Assembly (NCBI GenBank): GCA_030248135.1
Contig: JASANC010004156.1
Span: 1-64,000 of the forward strand
Length of the DNA stretch: 64,000 nt
Reading direction: 5' to 3'
Origin: Theristus sp. LFF4_11
Taxonomy: Eukaryota > Nematoda > Chromadorea > Monhysterida > Xyalidae
Numbering within the stretch: the stretch's first letter is position 1; each line of letters starts with the position of its first letter. The notes under the pieces are model-generated. The model had not been told where the DNA came from. It ran no database searches and was given only the letters and a program-made list of their open reading frames with translations. Shown here one piece after another: positions 21,915 through 33,614 of the stretch. A program made the position numbers and the translations under genes.

Positions 21915-23485
21915 TGTCATGAATAGAAACGGGTCGTAATCAGTTGTGTTTAACAGACGTCAGGAAAACTAAAAGCTAGCACGTAATCAGAACACTGAGC
22001 AAACTTATTAGCATTTATGAAAGTGTTTGCGCAAGTAGTTGAACGTTTCCTTCGTTTCTTGTGTACAGTTTTCACCGGCGTGCAACCTGTGTTTTTTTGG
22101 TGCGTTGCGTACCGTTGTGTATGTTACGTCACATTGGCCAACGTGAAGAACGTATGCATCAGAACTGTTTGCTTCCTTACTCCGTGTGTGTTTTTTTTGT
22201 TTCTGTTGCATGTAACCGGTCGTTGCGTTCAGTGTGTTTACTCGACGCTGCACTGCAACTTATCATGTCATTGCAGTAATTACGTTTGCAGCTTCATGTG
22301 CAACTGTGCTGCGTATTGGGTTTACAACGAATTGTGATGCGTGTTCAACGCGTGCATCAGGATGAATGATGATTATTTTGGAAGTGAGTTTAGCGGAATT
22401 TAGCAAATGTGCTGTACATACGTCACCATATCAAGTGGACGTGTAGTTGAGAATTGTCGTTTGTCTGAAACCGCTGGTTCGCTTCTGGTAAATGATTATG
22501 TCGTGGAGACGTCAACATTTTTGGGATATTCAGTGCTTGTTGATTTCTCGAGGTGACGATTGTCTATGTGTTCGGAGTCGGTTGTTGTAAACTAAAAACG
22601 TTTGACTTACTTAAGACAGCAGTGGCTGGGGTTTTCAGCAGTTTCTCAGATGCTCCTCCCACAAAAGTAAATGCAAACAGAAAGTTGAAATGGAAAAGGG
22701 AAGACCTATAGCTTGTTGATGAAAACCCAGTTGATTGACCAACACCTGTTTATCTTTTATTGTCTTAGCAAATTGAAATAAGTTAGTTATTATTAGCTAA
22801 ATTAGCTAAATATAAACAACTGGCGATAGTTAGTTGAAATAGTATAATAGATAACGTAACAATCAACAATTAAATAACATATTAGTTCAATCGGCTTGTT
22901 GCACATTTTCCCAAAGAAAGCCCAGCAGAAAAAGAAGCCGCATGGTGTATTCATAATTGTCCCATAACGTTGCGCTTAATTTTAATAGTTTTAATTTTAC
23001 TTGTTGAAATATTCCGTTGAACGTTGAACACAGGCTTTACATCGAAACACAAAAAAACAACACTGCGCTGCATTTCACTTCACGGAATGCACTACTGGAT
23101 TACACTGAATAACACGACGAAAGCTGCACTGTATAAACTTCAGAAACAGATCAAAAAAGTCGAGCATGAGATAATAGACAAGCGTTGTGCAGCGGACCGG
23201 GCACACACACAGTGTAGTGGCAAGCAAATGATACCAGGTCCAGGTGTGAAGAAACTAAGTGCTGAAATGTTGTACATGCGTCAGCAGTAGCACACATGCT
23301 AAGCTACAAATTGCAGCATCCGCATTCGGCTTCTTTTTCTGTGCAAATAAAAAGTAACAACAGAAATTGGAACAAAATGCATGCCAGTACGTGGTATCAT
23401 ACAAGACAAGCCGTTGAAAATGTTATGCAGTTGATGCGAAACAGCCGTTAAATGTCGGAACGTTTCAGACAATCGTCCATATCGA
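21915..23485. other. Intergenic region between the two secreted-protein paralogues
   Basis: About 1.57 kb. It would contain the promoter of paralogue 1 at its left side. An 88-codon open stretch (23024-23290, +) lacks splice context and family resemblance. No transposon termini were found, unlike most intergenic DNA in this window. Confidence 0.4.
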
Positions 23486-24350
23486 CTATTGCACGGTGAC
23501 CATGCACCAGGCGAGGTTGCCAGCGACCATGCACGTGTACGCGTCGTTGCAGCCTTGACCGGCCAGTGCCAGTGGTTTCTCAGAGCACACCACTGTGCAC
23601 GCCCTTGGTATGGCCTTCTTGATGCTCAGGGCTATCTCAGCTGGGCGAACATGTTTCAGCATTTCCTGTCAAACATAGTGATTCGTGTGATTGTTACATT
23701 GTACGTTTGCTGCCTCTCAAAGATGACTGAACGGTCTCGTCTTACCCTCTCGACCAATTTCCGCAGGCCGCTGTCGTAGCATAGCGCTTCATCTGCTGCA
23801 ACACCTTCACCGCTGCCGCCACCTCCACCGCCACCCATTTCTTCGCATTCGTAGCTGCAAAGGAAGTCAGATAGACCTTTCTACACTATTATTCTCAATC
23901 GAAATTTTCGTTTCGTCCAGAAAAGATAACAAATTCATCAAAAACAAAGCAGCGAAACAAAGCGAAACTGACTTTCCGTCGCCGGTGTCAGTGCACTTAA
24001 ACTGCGGTACTTTCTTGCAGTTGAACTTTTTTCCTTCGCCGTCTTTTTTGCATTTGAATTTGCCGCCTTCTCCGTCGCCTTCGCCCTCTCCTTCGCCTTC
24101 GCCTTCTCCCTCACCTTCGCCTTCCCCTTCGCCCCCTCCACATGCTGAACATTCGTTGAATAGAAGACACCAAGCACAGAGCAACACCAGCAGCCAGTTT
24201 AGTCTTGACTGAAGTTACAATCGGTGAGTTCATCGAAAAAAACAAACAGAAATAAAGTCACTGCCGTTGAACGCATTGTTCTTGCAGCATGGGTTGGTTG
24301 TGAAGAAATCAAATGAAATCAAATCGAAACTGAAAAGTTCTTCTTACCAT
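23486..24350 (-). CDS. Secreted Gly/Glu-rich protein with conserved Cys C-terminus, paralogue 2
   Basis: Family not recognised. Four exons (24350-24348, 24208-23973, 23854-23746, 23665-23486) join in frame to 175 aa. As in its neighbour, exon 1 is just ATG followed by GTAAGA. Exon 2 encodes the signal peptide SRLNWLLVLLCAWCLL, then a regular (GE)n repeat of about 12 units, then FKCKK...PQFKCTDTGDGK. Exon 3 adds a Gly run. Exon 4 (EMLKHVRPAEIALSIKKA ... ACTVVCSEKPLALAGQGC) is nearly identical to paralogue 1. Intron positions and phases (0, 2, 0) match exactly, showing tandem duplication. The acidic repeat has diverged far more than the cysteine-rich end, implying the end is the constrained part. 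Confidence 0.8.
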
Positions 24351-25100
24351 TTTGAAGGACGATCTGATCTTCGGAACAGAAAGAATATGGAATTCGCAGA
24401 ACGCCGATTTGCCGTGGGTTTATGCGTGTTCTGTTGTTTTTGGTTGAACGCTGCGCAATTATGACGTACAATAACCGTCAGTTTTTTTTTAAACCGTTTA
24501 ATCAATATTGGTGTTGTAAAACTAATTGAAACTGCTTGGGAATTTCAAACAGAAAACGTAGTAAATAATTTTTTTACTTCAACACACACTTCAACCTTTG
24601 CGTATTTCTGCAGCAGCCCGTGTGCAAACTTCTGCTTTTTCGTTTCACAAGACCTGTGTGCACGTTTCAGTCAGCGCAAAACAAACGGTTATCAATATTT
24701 TTGTGTTTCCGTTTCTTATGACCGGTTTTTCTGAGTTAATACATATTGTTTTGTTTGTTTCTTATTTCATGACAGTTTTGCAATTTAATAGAAATGCATG
24801 CATTTACTTAACAGTTTTTATCATCAACCCAGTTCATGTAATGCTGTGTAAAACTGAAGCACGTGCAAGTTGAGTGTGCAGAGACAGGCAGTAACAATAT
24901 CACAAAGATCGTAAACACGTTGGCTCGCACGCGCGCAGGCCGTTGGTGACAACGCGGTCGGGCACTGACAGTAACTCAAAACCGGCTTGAAACTTTATTG
25001 CTGCTTTCCAGCCGTAAGTTGAATGTCGGCATTCTGTCTGGTCTGGTTTTCTTTTTTTAGTGTAAAAGCAACATTTTGAAGGTCATTCCTTGTTTGATTC
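24351..25100. other. Intergenic region, no gene seen
   Basis: Upstream side of paralogue 2 and downstream side of the LDLa gene. A minus-strand AATAAA at 24994-24999 lies about 100 bp beyond the LDLa gene stop and could be its poly(A) signal. Nothing else was recognised. Confidence 0.4.
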
Positions 25101-26002
25101 TCAGCGCGAAGTCACTGGTGTCAGTGAGACTGCCTGTTTGAATGCGGTCACTAGTGATGAAAGAGTGCACAACGAATCCGGAATCAGCGTGCAGTTACGG
25201 TGCAACGATTTGTTCTTATAGGTTTTTCTGGTTTTCGAAGCAGCGGCGCTGCTTGTGTCGCTCGTTGCCAGTTGCTGGCTGATCGTTTCGTCTGTGCTGC
25301 GTCTTGTCGCGCAGTCTTTTTCATCATCCTTGTCTGGGCAGTCCGCCACTCCGTCGCACACTTTCGCAATCGCTATACAGATCGGCCGACTCGTTGACAC
25401 AGTCGTCTCGGTCGATTTGCAGTGGTACCACGAACGTTGATGAGCCGTCGTTTGAGTTTCGTGGCTCCGTCTTGTTGCTTCTGTGGTCAATGCGTCAGCT
25501 GGCTTTCGCGTTGTGATGCTGTTGGCTGCAAACAAAGCGAAAAACATGCATGGAAGCAATACTAAACTTAAGGCAGTGCTAATTTACCATTACTCCGACA
25601 CAATAATGAAGGAGTGTAGGACTGCTTCAGAACGAGCACGCACCAGCGGGCGCAGCAGAGCGTGGCGTGAACGCACATCCGTTCGCAGCTGCCTCGTCCC
25701 ATCCGTCAGCGCAGTCGCGTGTGCCGTCACAGATCTGTGCCACCGTCACGGTCGTGTTGCCACGGTCGCATTCTGCGAGCAGCTCATGTCGATGGCCACG
25801 CCGTCCGTGCTGCGGCAGCGGCGATGCACAAATTGTTTGCACTGTAAAGTGTCGCGCAAATGTTGCGTCTTGTTGGTAGTCCGATTTCTCGATCGAATAT
25901 TGCATTGCAGGGTGTGTCAGTAGTTCGACCGACAAAAAAATGAACACTGGAAAACCTACCGCCGACGGTGATAAGAAGTAGTGGCACAACGTTAATGGCC
26001 AT
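25101..26002 (-). CDS. Secreted protein with two LDL-receptor class A-like domains
   Basis: Three exons (26002-25960, 25841-25644, 25525-25101) join in phase 1 at both junctions and give 221 aa. Exon 1 encodes a signal peptide, MAINVVPLLLITVG. Exon 2 carries an LDLa-like module: CDRGNTTVTVAQICDGTRDC followed by ADGWDEAAANGC. Exon 3 carries a second: WYHCKSTET...ICIAIAKVCDGVADC followed by PDKDDEKDC, then a Ser/Thr/Lys-rich tail ending at TGA 25101. The CDGxxDCxDxxDE motif is the calcium-binding core of LDLa domains. Domain 1 has longer than usual spacing between its first two cysteines. The protein is presumably secreted or extracellular, with ligand unknown. The gene lies next to the two other secreted-protein genes on the same strand. 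Confidence 0.75.
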
Positions 26003-26865
26003 TTCCCAACAACCGTTGTAGAACGTGCGCGCTTCACGATATTTTGTTGGACACGAGCGGAAGATATTGATCTGCAAAAAACGTACGAACAAACAAGATA
26101 AATTTACAAAGGGTGATAAAAAATTGAAATAAAGTAAACGATCCGAGGTCAAAACGCAAGCAACATTTGAGCTGAACTTGCTGAAAATGGAGTGCGCCGA
26201 CTTTAGTTCTGTTTTTTTCGGACCTTCACACAGCTACAGACTGACGTTTGAAGCAGCTCTATCTCTATATATTTAGGCCTTTTCTCTCCACATAGTTTTT
26301 CTGCAAACTCACAAAATTGTTTACAGATTTGAATGAAAGGCGAATCGTCTCGAGTTCGTTTGTTCATCAGCTTTGTTCACAAAAACATTGAAAAAAATCA
26401 AGCACACAAGTAAGGAATCTAATTCTAACCTAAAATTTTACCAAAACAAAAAGGACGCCAATTCTTCCAGTGCTACAAGTTTTCCTGCATGTAGCTCTTG
26501 CTAAAAACTAGCGTCAGTTCCAAGTTATGACTCTAGTCGGGTACTTTTCTGACTTTTTTCGATCACCCTGTGTAATCAGTTTCGACAAGTGTTTATCGGA
26601 GAACAGATTTGCACATTTTTAATAATTCTGCACGCGTGTCTCCAACTCGTATCAGTCAGTAGATCTCACTAAAAATAAATCAATTGACATCAAAACGTTG
26701 GTTATTCTTTGAACTCTGGAAGACAGAAAAGTGAACTTTTACATTACATGCGTTTTGACTCATGATTATCGCGCTAAAGTTCATGAACTCACATTGTTCA
26801 ATTCGGCGCATAAATGTTGTTGCAAAACAACTCTACTTACATCATGGTGATGATGATAATAGATA
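26003..26865. other. Upstream region of the LDLa gene, nothing recognised
   Basis: About 860 bp of AT-rich sequence between the LDLa start codon and a mariner-like terminus. Short open frames only. No promoter motif could be assigned. Confidence 0.4.
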
Positions 26866-27982
26866 CAGGGTGGGCCAAACAGTGCAAAATACCTGGCATC
26901 GGTCGCAAGTGTAAGAGATATTGAGCTGAAAGTTGGAACACTTATAGAATGCATGCCTCTTTATGTATTCGAATTTTAGCTGAAAACATTGATGTAACTA
27001 TTTGGAATACCAATTTGGAAAATCATTTTTTTGCGATTTTATACTGAATAAACGCAAAAAACACTGTCATTGATGGCAGAACAAGATACCGTATTACCTC
27101 CAATAAACCCCCATGGGGGATTAATACGTTAGCGACTTTTAGGGGTGGGGGTTTATTGGTGGGGCGGGGGGGATTATTGGTGGGGGGGGGGAGGTTTATT
27201 TACAAAAAATTCTAGGGGTGGGGGTTTGTTGAAAAATGGGAAAAATACCTTGCATGGCAGGCAAGAAAGTCGCAGAAACTTCTACTTTTCACAGAGATTT
27301 CCTTTTGTAACAGCCTTTTGTAATGAAATTACCATTAACTCATCCCTTTTGGGGCCTTTGGTAGCACAATTTCACCAATGTCACTGCATTCAGCCACTGA
27401 ATTCGCTGGGTATGTGTTTCAAACAGGTTTCCAATTAACCCCCATGGGGGATTATTTGTGGGGGGGGGGGGAATTATTCGGAAACTTGTCGTGGGGGTGG
27501 GGGTTTATCGGTGGGGGGGATTAATGGTGGGGGGGGGTTCAATGGGGGTAATACGGTAAAAGATGCACAGCGATTAATACTGCGGCAGTTAGCAACATCT
27601 TTCAATTTCTTTTAAAATAAGCACGTTGTTTTTACGCGACGGACCATTGAACACACTCACTGAGGACCACGGCGACCACATTGAGCAAACTAAATTATGA
27701 ACAGCTTTAAAACGATGCTCAGTCAGAGTCTGATGCTAAAAGATTCAGAGCACACACACACATGACAAAGTTGAACGATGCTTACCCAAAGTAGCGCTCG
27801 TACGCATAAAAATACAACCTTTTGTATTTAGCCGACTGCAGATTTGGATCACTGTTGTTTGCTGAAATTCGAACAGATCCAAAGAAGGCATAAATTCAAT
27901 AAGTGTTCCAAACTGAGCTCAATAGCTTGTACTTGCGATGAATACGAGCCATTTTAAAAATTTATACTTTTGGCCCACACTG
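26866..27982. mobile_element. Degenerate mariner-like element (CAGGGTGGGCC ends) with nested D
   Basis: The left CAGGGTGGGCCAAAC and right TTTTGGCCCACACTG are inverted ends between TA dinucleotides (26864-26865 and 27983-27984). Longer inverted similarity continues inwards (AGTTGGAACACTTAT against ATAAGTGTTCCAAACTG in diverged form). There is no transposase frame. A family D element sits at 27089-27556. Confidence 0.7.
27089..27556. mobile_element. Family D G-tract MITE (CCGTATTACC ends, TA TSD)
   Basis: CCGTATTACC and GGTAATACGG are perfect 10-bp inverted ends flanked by TA on both sides (27087-27088, 27557-27558). Length 468 bp. Inside, CCCCCATGGGGG palindromes and several G runs alternate with TTTATTGGTGG words. 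Other copies are at 50715-51167 and, interrupted, at 43523-45593. Confidence 0.85.
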
Positions 27983-27984
27983 TA

Positions 27985-29161
27985 CTTTTTGGAAGATTTA
28001 CCTGCCTGTCGTTTGATCATCACATATGTTTCTGAACTCTAGCTTTGATGATTGAAGTTTGAGCTTTCAGCTAGCGGTTGACAAACGAGGTTGGCGAAGT
28101 TGAAACTGAATCTATCTCAGCAAGAATGCCTCCATCCGATTGAAAATACGTTGAACGAATGAAGACTCATTGTTTCTGTTATCACATCGTTTATTTCACA
28201 AATATTTACTGAACTCGCACACATGTAAACATTCTTCTTATAAGGCATATCAAGCAAACAGAACGTGCATCGACGTTGGCGAAACACAAACCAAACACGA
28301 CATGAAGAGGGGACGAAAGACGTGCAAACAATTGAACAAGGAATAAAAAGGTGCAATAAAATGCTCTGGCAGATAAAATAGAATGCTCAGATCAGATCGT
28401 CACATGGCGATCACAGCGACGTGGCGGTCGGTTGATCGGCAGCGCGGTGCACGCGTAGGATTAGCTCGTGATAATGATCAGAAAACACCTGCAAAATCAA
28501 CTTGCAATGATGAGTTCCAAGTTGCGTCGTTTGGCTTGTGGCCACGCACATACAAACGTGTCATGTCAGTTTTTGCGTTGTGGGCTACGACTGCTAGTGC
28601 TGGACACTGTGTGACGATTTCGCCCTGTGAGCGATGACTTGTCGAACTGAGCAGTCCGTCGCCCGTGGTCCTCTTAGTGTTCGTTTACCCGACGAAACCG
28701 CGAAACACAGTGTTCAGCTCTTAGGCAGCACTGCGATATTAGTCGGCAGTTTGTAACGCAGAAACTGACGTGAAGTCCATCTGTATAATATATACAACTA
28801 GCTGATTGGTTGCTTGCACAGACGTGCAGTTGATGCATTAATGCATGATGCAAACTCCACCTCCACATTAATGCCAGCACAGAATGTATGCACGTGTGTG
28901 AAACCAACCAATCGGTGAGCGCGTGGCGAATTGTTGGAAAAACGTCAAACGCCACCACAAAACAGACTTGTCTATTATGGCTGACAATCCTGAGCAGTTG
29001 ACCGGTGACGCGAGCCAACTCGCGTTGCACAATGCTCAGCCCTGCCGGCAATCGGATGGGACTGCCACTCGCACTCGCAATCACACGCTGCACAAACTCG
29101 CGCAAACGGCGCTCTGAAAACAGTCATCAATGCTGGAACCCTGAAACAAGCATGATTTATA
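27985..29161. other. Spacer with a small MITE and ambiguous coding stretch
   Basis: Positions 28798-28921 form an inverted repeat starting AGCTGATTGGTTGCTTGCA and ending AACCAACCAATCGGT, related to the AATCAGCTGATTGG elements at 36892 and 62252. Positions 28930-29115 are GC-rich and open on both strands: plus MADNPEQLTGDASQL..., minus ERRLREFVQRVIASAS... preceded by a possible acceptor. I could not link either to flanking exons. Confidence 0.4.
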
Positions 29162-30069
29162 TTATCTAAAAATGCGGGAGACGCATATAAAAGGAGGAAT
29201 ATGGCTTTGTGTAAGCAGTGAGAGACATGGCTCGACAACTCTTTTCAAGTCTCTGATGTGGTACACACGGATACAAGTACATAAAAGCTATATTTTTGCG
29301 CCGCGTTTGTTTTACTGAAAAGTGTAAAACAGTTTTAAAATTATTTTTCACTGTCCTTTCCAGTTTAATTCGAAATCACATCATGTGCGAAATTCTGTGC
29401 AAATTCTGTGCAGAACTTCTGTAAATCAACAATCTGTAAATTCTGTGCAAAAACAGAAAAATCAGAGACTGCAAAACATTGTTTCATGTGGTTTTATCGT
29501 TGCTAACGTACGCATCGCTGTGTACACACCAGCACCAGTGACAAAAAGGTGTTGTCTTCCGTTGATTTTCAGCCTTTTTACCAAACTCAAGTGGCAAAAC
29601 TGTCTGTCCCGTGAGTCAAGGAGACCTGGCGTTCCCTAATGCCTCTGCGATACACTTTGTTCTGGGCAAACCAGTATCAGCGATCTGAAGTCTGATCGTT
29701 ATTTTAGTGGTTTTAGTGGTCGCTAAATATGCCCGAAATACCGCAAATGTTGAAGTTTTAATTGTCTACAAAGTACATGTGCAACCGAAATAGTGAATAA
29801 ACGGCGCAAAAATATGGCTTTTATGTACTTGTATCCGTGTGTACCACATCAGAGACGTGAAAAGAGTTGTCGAGCCAAGTCTCTCACTGCTTACACAAAG
29901 CCATATTCCTCCTTTTATATGCGTCTCCCGCATTTTTAGATAATATTCTGACTTTTAAATAAGTCCCGAAGGTCGAACCAAATTCACATCTCGTTGGTCA
30001 CACATTCTTCTAAACCCCGGATACCTCAGGGTTTTCATTTTTCGTTTTTTGGGCCATTTCGCCTATGCT

Positions 30070-32515
30070 ATTTCTACGGCCGATTTGCCCGACATCGTCA
30101 CGATTCGATTCATGTCAATGCTCTCAAAATCAACCTCTTTATAAAGTAGTGTCAAACTTTCAGTGTTCTGTGTCTTCACAATTCCACGACCGATTCGCCC
30201 GAAATCGTCACGATTCAGTATCTAGAGTTTCTCACATAAGAAACTAACCCAAAATCCGGGATCAGTGCATTGAATTACCCTGAAAAACACCCTTTTCTGG
30301 TTTTTCGTTTCTGGACCGATTTCGCCAATTTCCACGGCCGATTCGCCCGAAATCGTCACGATTTAGTATCTAGAGTTGTTCACATAAGAAACCTAACCGA
30401 AAATCCGTGATCAGCGCATTGAATTACCCTGGATAACACCCTTTTCTTGTTTTTCGTTCCCGGACCGATTTCGCCAACTTCCACGGCGATTCGCCCGAAA
30501 TCGACACGATTCAACAGCTAGAGTTGCTCACGTAAGAAAACTAACCCAAAATTCGTGATCAGCGCATTGAGTTACCCTGGAAAACACCCTTTTCTTGTTT
30601 TTCGTTCCTGGACCGCTTCGCCAATTTCCACGGCCGATTCGCCCGAAATCGTCACAATTCAGCATCTAGAGTTGCTCACGTAAAAAACTAATCAAAATTC
30701 GTGATCAGCGCCTTGAATTACCCTGGAAAACACTCTTTTCTTGTTTTACGTTCCTTGACCGATTTCGCCAACTTCCACGGCCGATTCGTCCGAAATCGTC
30801 ACGATTCAGCATCTAGAGTTGCTCACGTAAAAAAACTAACCCAAATTTCGTGATCAGCGCATTGAATTACCCTGGGAAACACCATTTCCTTGTTTTCGTT
30901 CCTGGACCGATTTCGCCAATTTCCACGGCCGATTCGCTCGAAATCGTTACGATTCAGCATCTAGAGTTGCTCACGTAAGAAAACTAACCCAAAATTCGTG
31001 ATCAGCGCATTGAATTACCCTGGAAAACACCCTTTTCTTGTTTTTCGTTCCTGGACCGATTTCGCCAACTTCCACGGCCGATTCGCCCGAAATCGTCACG
31101 ATTCATCATCTAGAGTTGCTCACGTAAGAAAACTAACCCAAAATTCGTGATCAGCGCATTGAATTACCCTGGAAAACACCCTTTTCTTCTTTTTCGTTTC
31201 TGGACCGATTTCGCCAACTTCCACGGCCGATTCGCCCGAAATCGTCACGATTCAGTATCTAGAGTTGCTCACATAAAAAACTAACCTGAAATCCGGGATC
31301 AGTGCATTGAATTACTCTGGAAAACACCCTTTTCTTGTGGGATTTTTTTTGCTTCTGAACCGATTTCGCCAACTTCCACGGCCGATTCGCCCGAAATCGT
31401 CACGATTCAGCATCTAGAGTTGCTCACATAAGAAAATTAACCCAAAATTCGTGATCAGCGCATTGAATTACTCTGGAAAACAACCTTTTCTTGTTTTTCG
31501 TTTCTGGACCGATTTCGCCAACTTCCACGGCCGATTCGCCCGAAATCGTCACGATTCAGCATCTAGCGTTGCTCACGTAAGAAAACTAACCCAAAATTCG
31601 TGATCAGCGCATTGAATTACCCTGGAAAATACCCTTTTCTTGTTTTTCGTTCCTGGACCGATTTCGAAAACTTCCACGGCCGATTCGCCCGAAATCGTCA
31701 CGATTCAGCATCTAGAGTTGCTCACGTAAGAAAACTAACCCAAAATTCGTGATCAGCGCATTGAATTACCCTGGAAAACACCCTTTTCTTGTTTTTCGTT
31801 CCTGGACCGATTTCGCCAACTTCCACGGCCGATTCGCCCGAAATCGTCACGATTCAGCATCTAGAGTTGCTCACGTAAAAAACTAACCCAAAATTCGTGA
31901 TCAGCGCATTGAATTACCCTGGAAAACACCCTTTTCTTCTTTTTCGTTCCTGGACCGATTTCGCCAACTTCCACGGCCGATTCGCCCGAAATCGTCACGA
32001 TTCAGCATCTAGAGTTGCTCACGTAAGAAAACTAACCCAAAATTCGTGATCAGCGCATTGAATTACCCTGGAAAACACCCTTTTCTTCTTTTTCGTTCCT
32101 GGACCGATTTCGCCAACTTCCACGGCCGATTCGCCCGAAATCGTCACGATTCAGCATCTAGAGTTGCTCACGTGTGAAAACTAACCCAAAATTCGTGATC
32201 AGCGCATTGAATTACCCTGGAAAACACTCTTTTCTTGTTTTTCGTTCCTGGACCGATTTCGCCGATTTCCACGGCCGATTCGCCCGAAATCGTCACGATT
32301 CAACATCTAGAGTTGCTCACGTAAGAAAACTAACTTAAAATTCGTGATCGGCGCATTGAATTACCCTGGAAAACACCCTTTTCTTGTTTTTCGTTCGTGG
32401 ACCGATTTCGCCGATTTCCACGGCCGATTCGCCCGATATCGTCACGATTCAGCATCTAGAGTTGCTCACGTAAGAAAACTACCCCAAAATCCGTGATCAG
32501 CGCATTGAATTCCTA
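30070..32515. repeat. Satellite array of ~149-bp units (about 16 copies)
   Basis: Units contain CGTCACGATTCAGCATCTAG, AGAAAACTAACCCAAAATTC, GATCAGCGCATTGAATTACC and CACGGCCGATTCGCCCGAAA. Spacing measured between successive CGATTCAGC words is 148-153 bp. Units at the array edges are the most diverged and the central ones the most alike, as expected from unequal exchange. Smaller groups occur inverted at 10870-11560 and direct at 58800-59170. Confidence 0.9.
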
Positions 32516-33126
32516 CGAACTAAACATTTGTCCTATTTTTCGTAGCTCAGACAAAATTTGTAAGAGTGAAAAACTGATACCCAGTCAAAATGCTACCAAC
32601 TTTAAAAAATGCACAATTTTGACCCCAAAAAATGCCCGGGCAAAAAAATAAACTAAATTTTCAGAATCTACGGATGAAATTACCCTAGGAAACAATTTTG
32701 TTCAACTGTGAAAGTGTCCCAGCTAAAAATTGAAAGGGCGAACACTTAAAACCAGGTGAAAACCCTCCCAACAATTAAAAATGCCCAATTTTTTACCCAA
32801 AAACAGGGTCTGGGTAAAAAATTAACCCAATTTTCAAAATCTCCGGATGGAATTACCCCAGGGAACATTTTTGTTCGACTGCGAAAGTGTCGCAGGTAAA
32901 AATTGAAAGGGCGAACACATGTTGATTACATACCAGAAAAAAAAATACCAAGGAAAATAAGTAACACAAATTTCAGAATAGGTTTTTCGTGTCTACAGCG
33001 TATAAAAAGTAGTCGGATAAAAATTTTTTCACGGCTCCAAGCACAACTTTGGGTGTTCGTTTCGTGTGCACGGAATCAAGTTTGTGGCTAATACTATGCT
33101 CGCTGGAGGCAGCGAGCAATTTTGAA

Positions 33127-33473
33127 GCCGGCTGAGTGGCTGAGTGGATAGCACTTGGGACTTCCAATCGGAAGGCCCGGGCTCGAATCCGCTCGTGACC
33201 ACTCGGCTGCCCCGGGTTGCGTGGGGCTTAATGGTTCGGCAGCATAAACGTCGGCTTTCTTGATTCACAAGATTGCTGTTCCTGTGGCGAGGAACTTAAT
33301 GACATCGCGCCCATGCATACCAGCGCAGCTTGCCCAACGCCCATTTCTATAGCAGAAAAACTGCGTCCAACGTCGCAGCCCATGTGGTGGAGAATAAAAA
33401 ATTGCGACACTGCCTTCCCCAAGGGCGTTGGGTAAGGATAAAAAGGGGGCAACAAACAACAAACAACAACAAC
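33127..33473 (+). mobile_element. tRNA-derived SINE with 12-bp target duplication
   Basis: The head (33127-33210) looks like a tRNA gene: a box A-like TGGCTGAGTGGATAGCAC and a box B-like GGCTCGAATCC sit at pol III promoter spacing. A ~200-bp body follows, and the 3' tail is an AACAAACAACAAACAACAAC repeat. An exact 12-bp TSD AGCAATTTTGAA lies at 33115-33126 and 33474-33485, proving insertion into the tail of element P. The anticodon stem is not good enough for a functional tRNA. Confidence 0.85.
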
Positions 33474-33614
33474 AGCAATTTTGAAAAAAGCGCGCTGGGG
33501 TATAACGGCTCATATTATGCGTGATGCGCTCTCCGCTCGCTGCGCTCGCTCGCGCATCCGCATGATCACGCTACATGCGCTTTTGTACGCCCTCTATTTG
33601 ACACGGAAACATCA

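Larger units (their letters stand above)
29162..33566 (+). mobile_element. Dispersed composite element P, copy 2, with expanded satellite
   Basis: Starts TTATCTAAAAATGCGGGAG. It contains an inverted-repeat block (29162-29942, ~140-bp arms), a spacer, the satellite array, a tail with GGAAACA.TTTTGTTC and AAAATTGAAAGGGCGAACAC words, and the GC-rich end (33520-33566, CTCCGCTCGCTGCGCTCGCT). The same order, with far fewer satellite units, is seen in copy 3 (57963-59723) and inverted in copy 1. A SINE is inserted near the right end. No transposase frame was found. Confidence 0.6.

Noticed and set aside
23024..23290. 88-codon plus-strand frame between the secreted paralogues
   Set aside because: AT-ending codons, no signal peptide or domain, and no splice context; likely chance.
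13662..26002. Operon of minus-strand genes (ABC transporter to LDLa protein)
   Set aside because: The genes share a strand, but intergenic distances are about 0.75-1.6 kb and paralogue 1 and the LDLa gene have their own poly(A) signals; no trans-splicing evidence is visible from sequence alone.
28674..29117. Possible exon, plus or minus strand
   Set aside because: Both strands are open, no donor/acceptor pair links it to other exons, and part of it overlaps a MITE; left as ambiguous spacer.
30070..32515. Regularly spaced repeats resembling a CRISPR array
   Set aside because: The whole ~149-bp unit is repeated with no unique spacers; units and edges behave as a eukaryotic satellite, and the surrounding genes are spliced animal genes.
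33127..33210. Functional tRNA gene
   Set aside because: Boxes A and B are present, but the anticodon arm does not pair properly and the segment continues into a SINE body with a target duplication.
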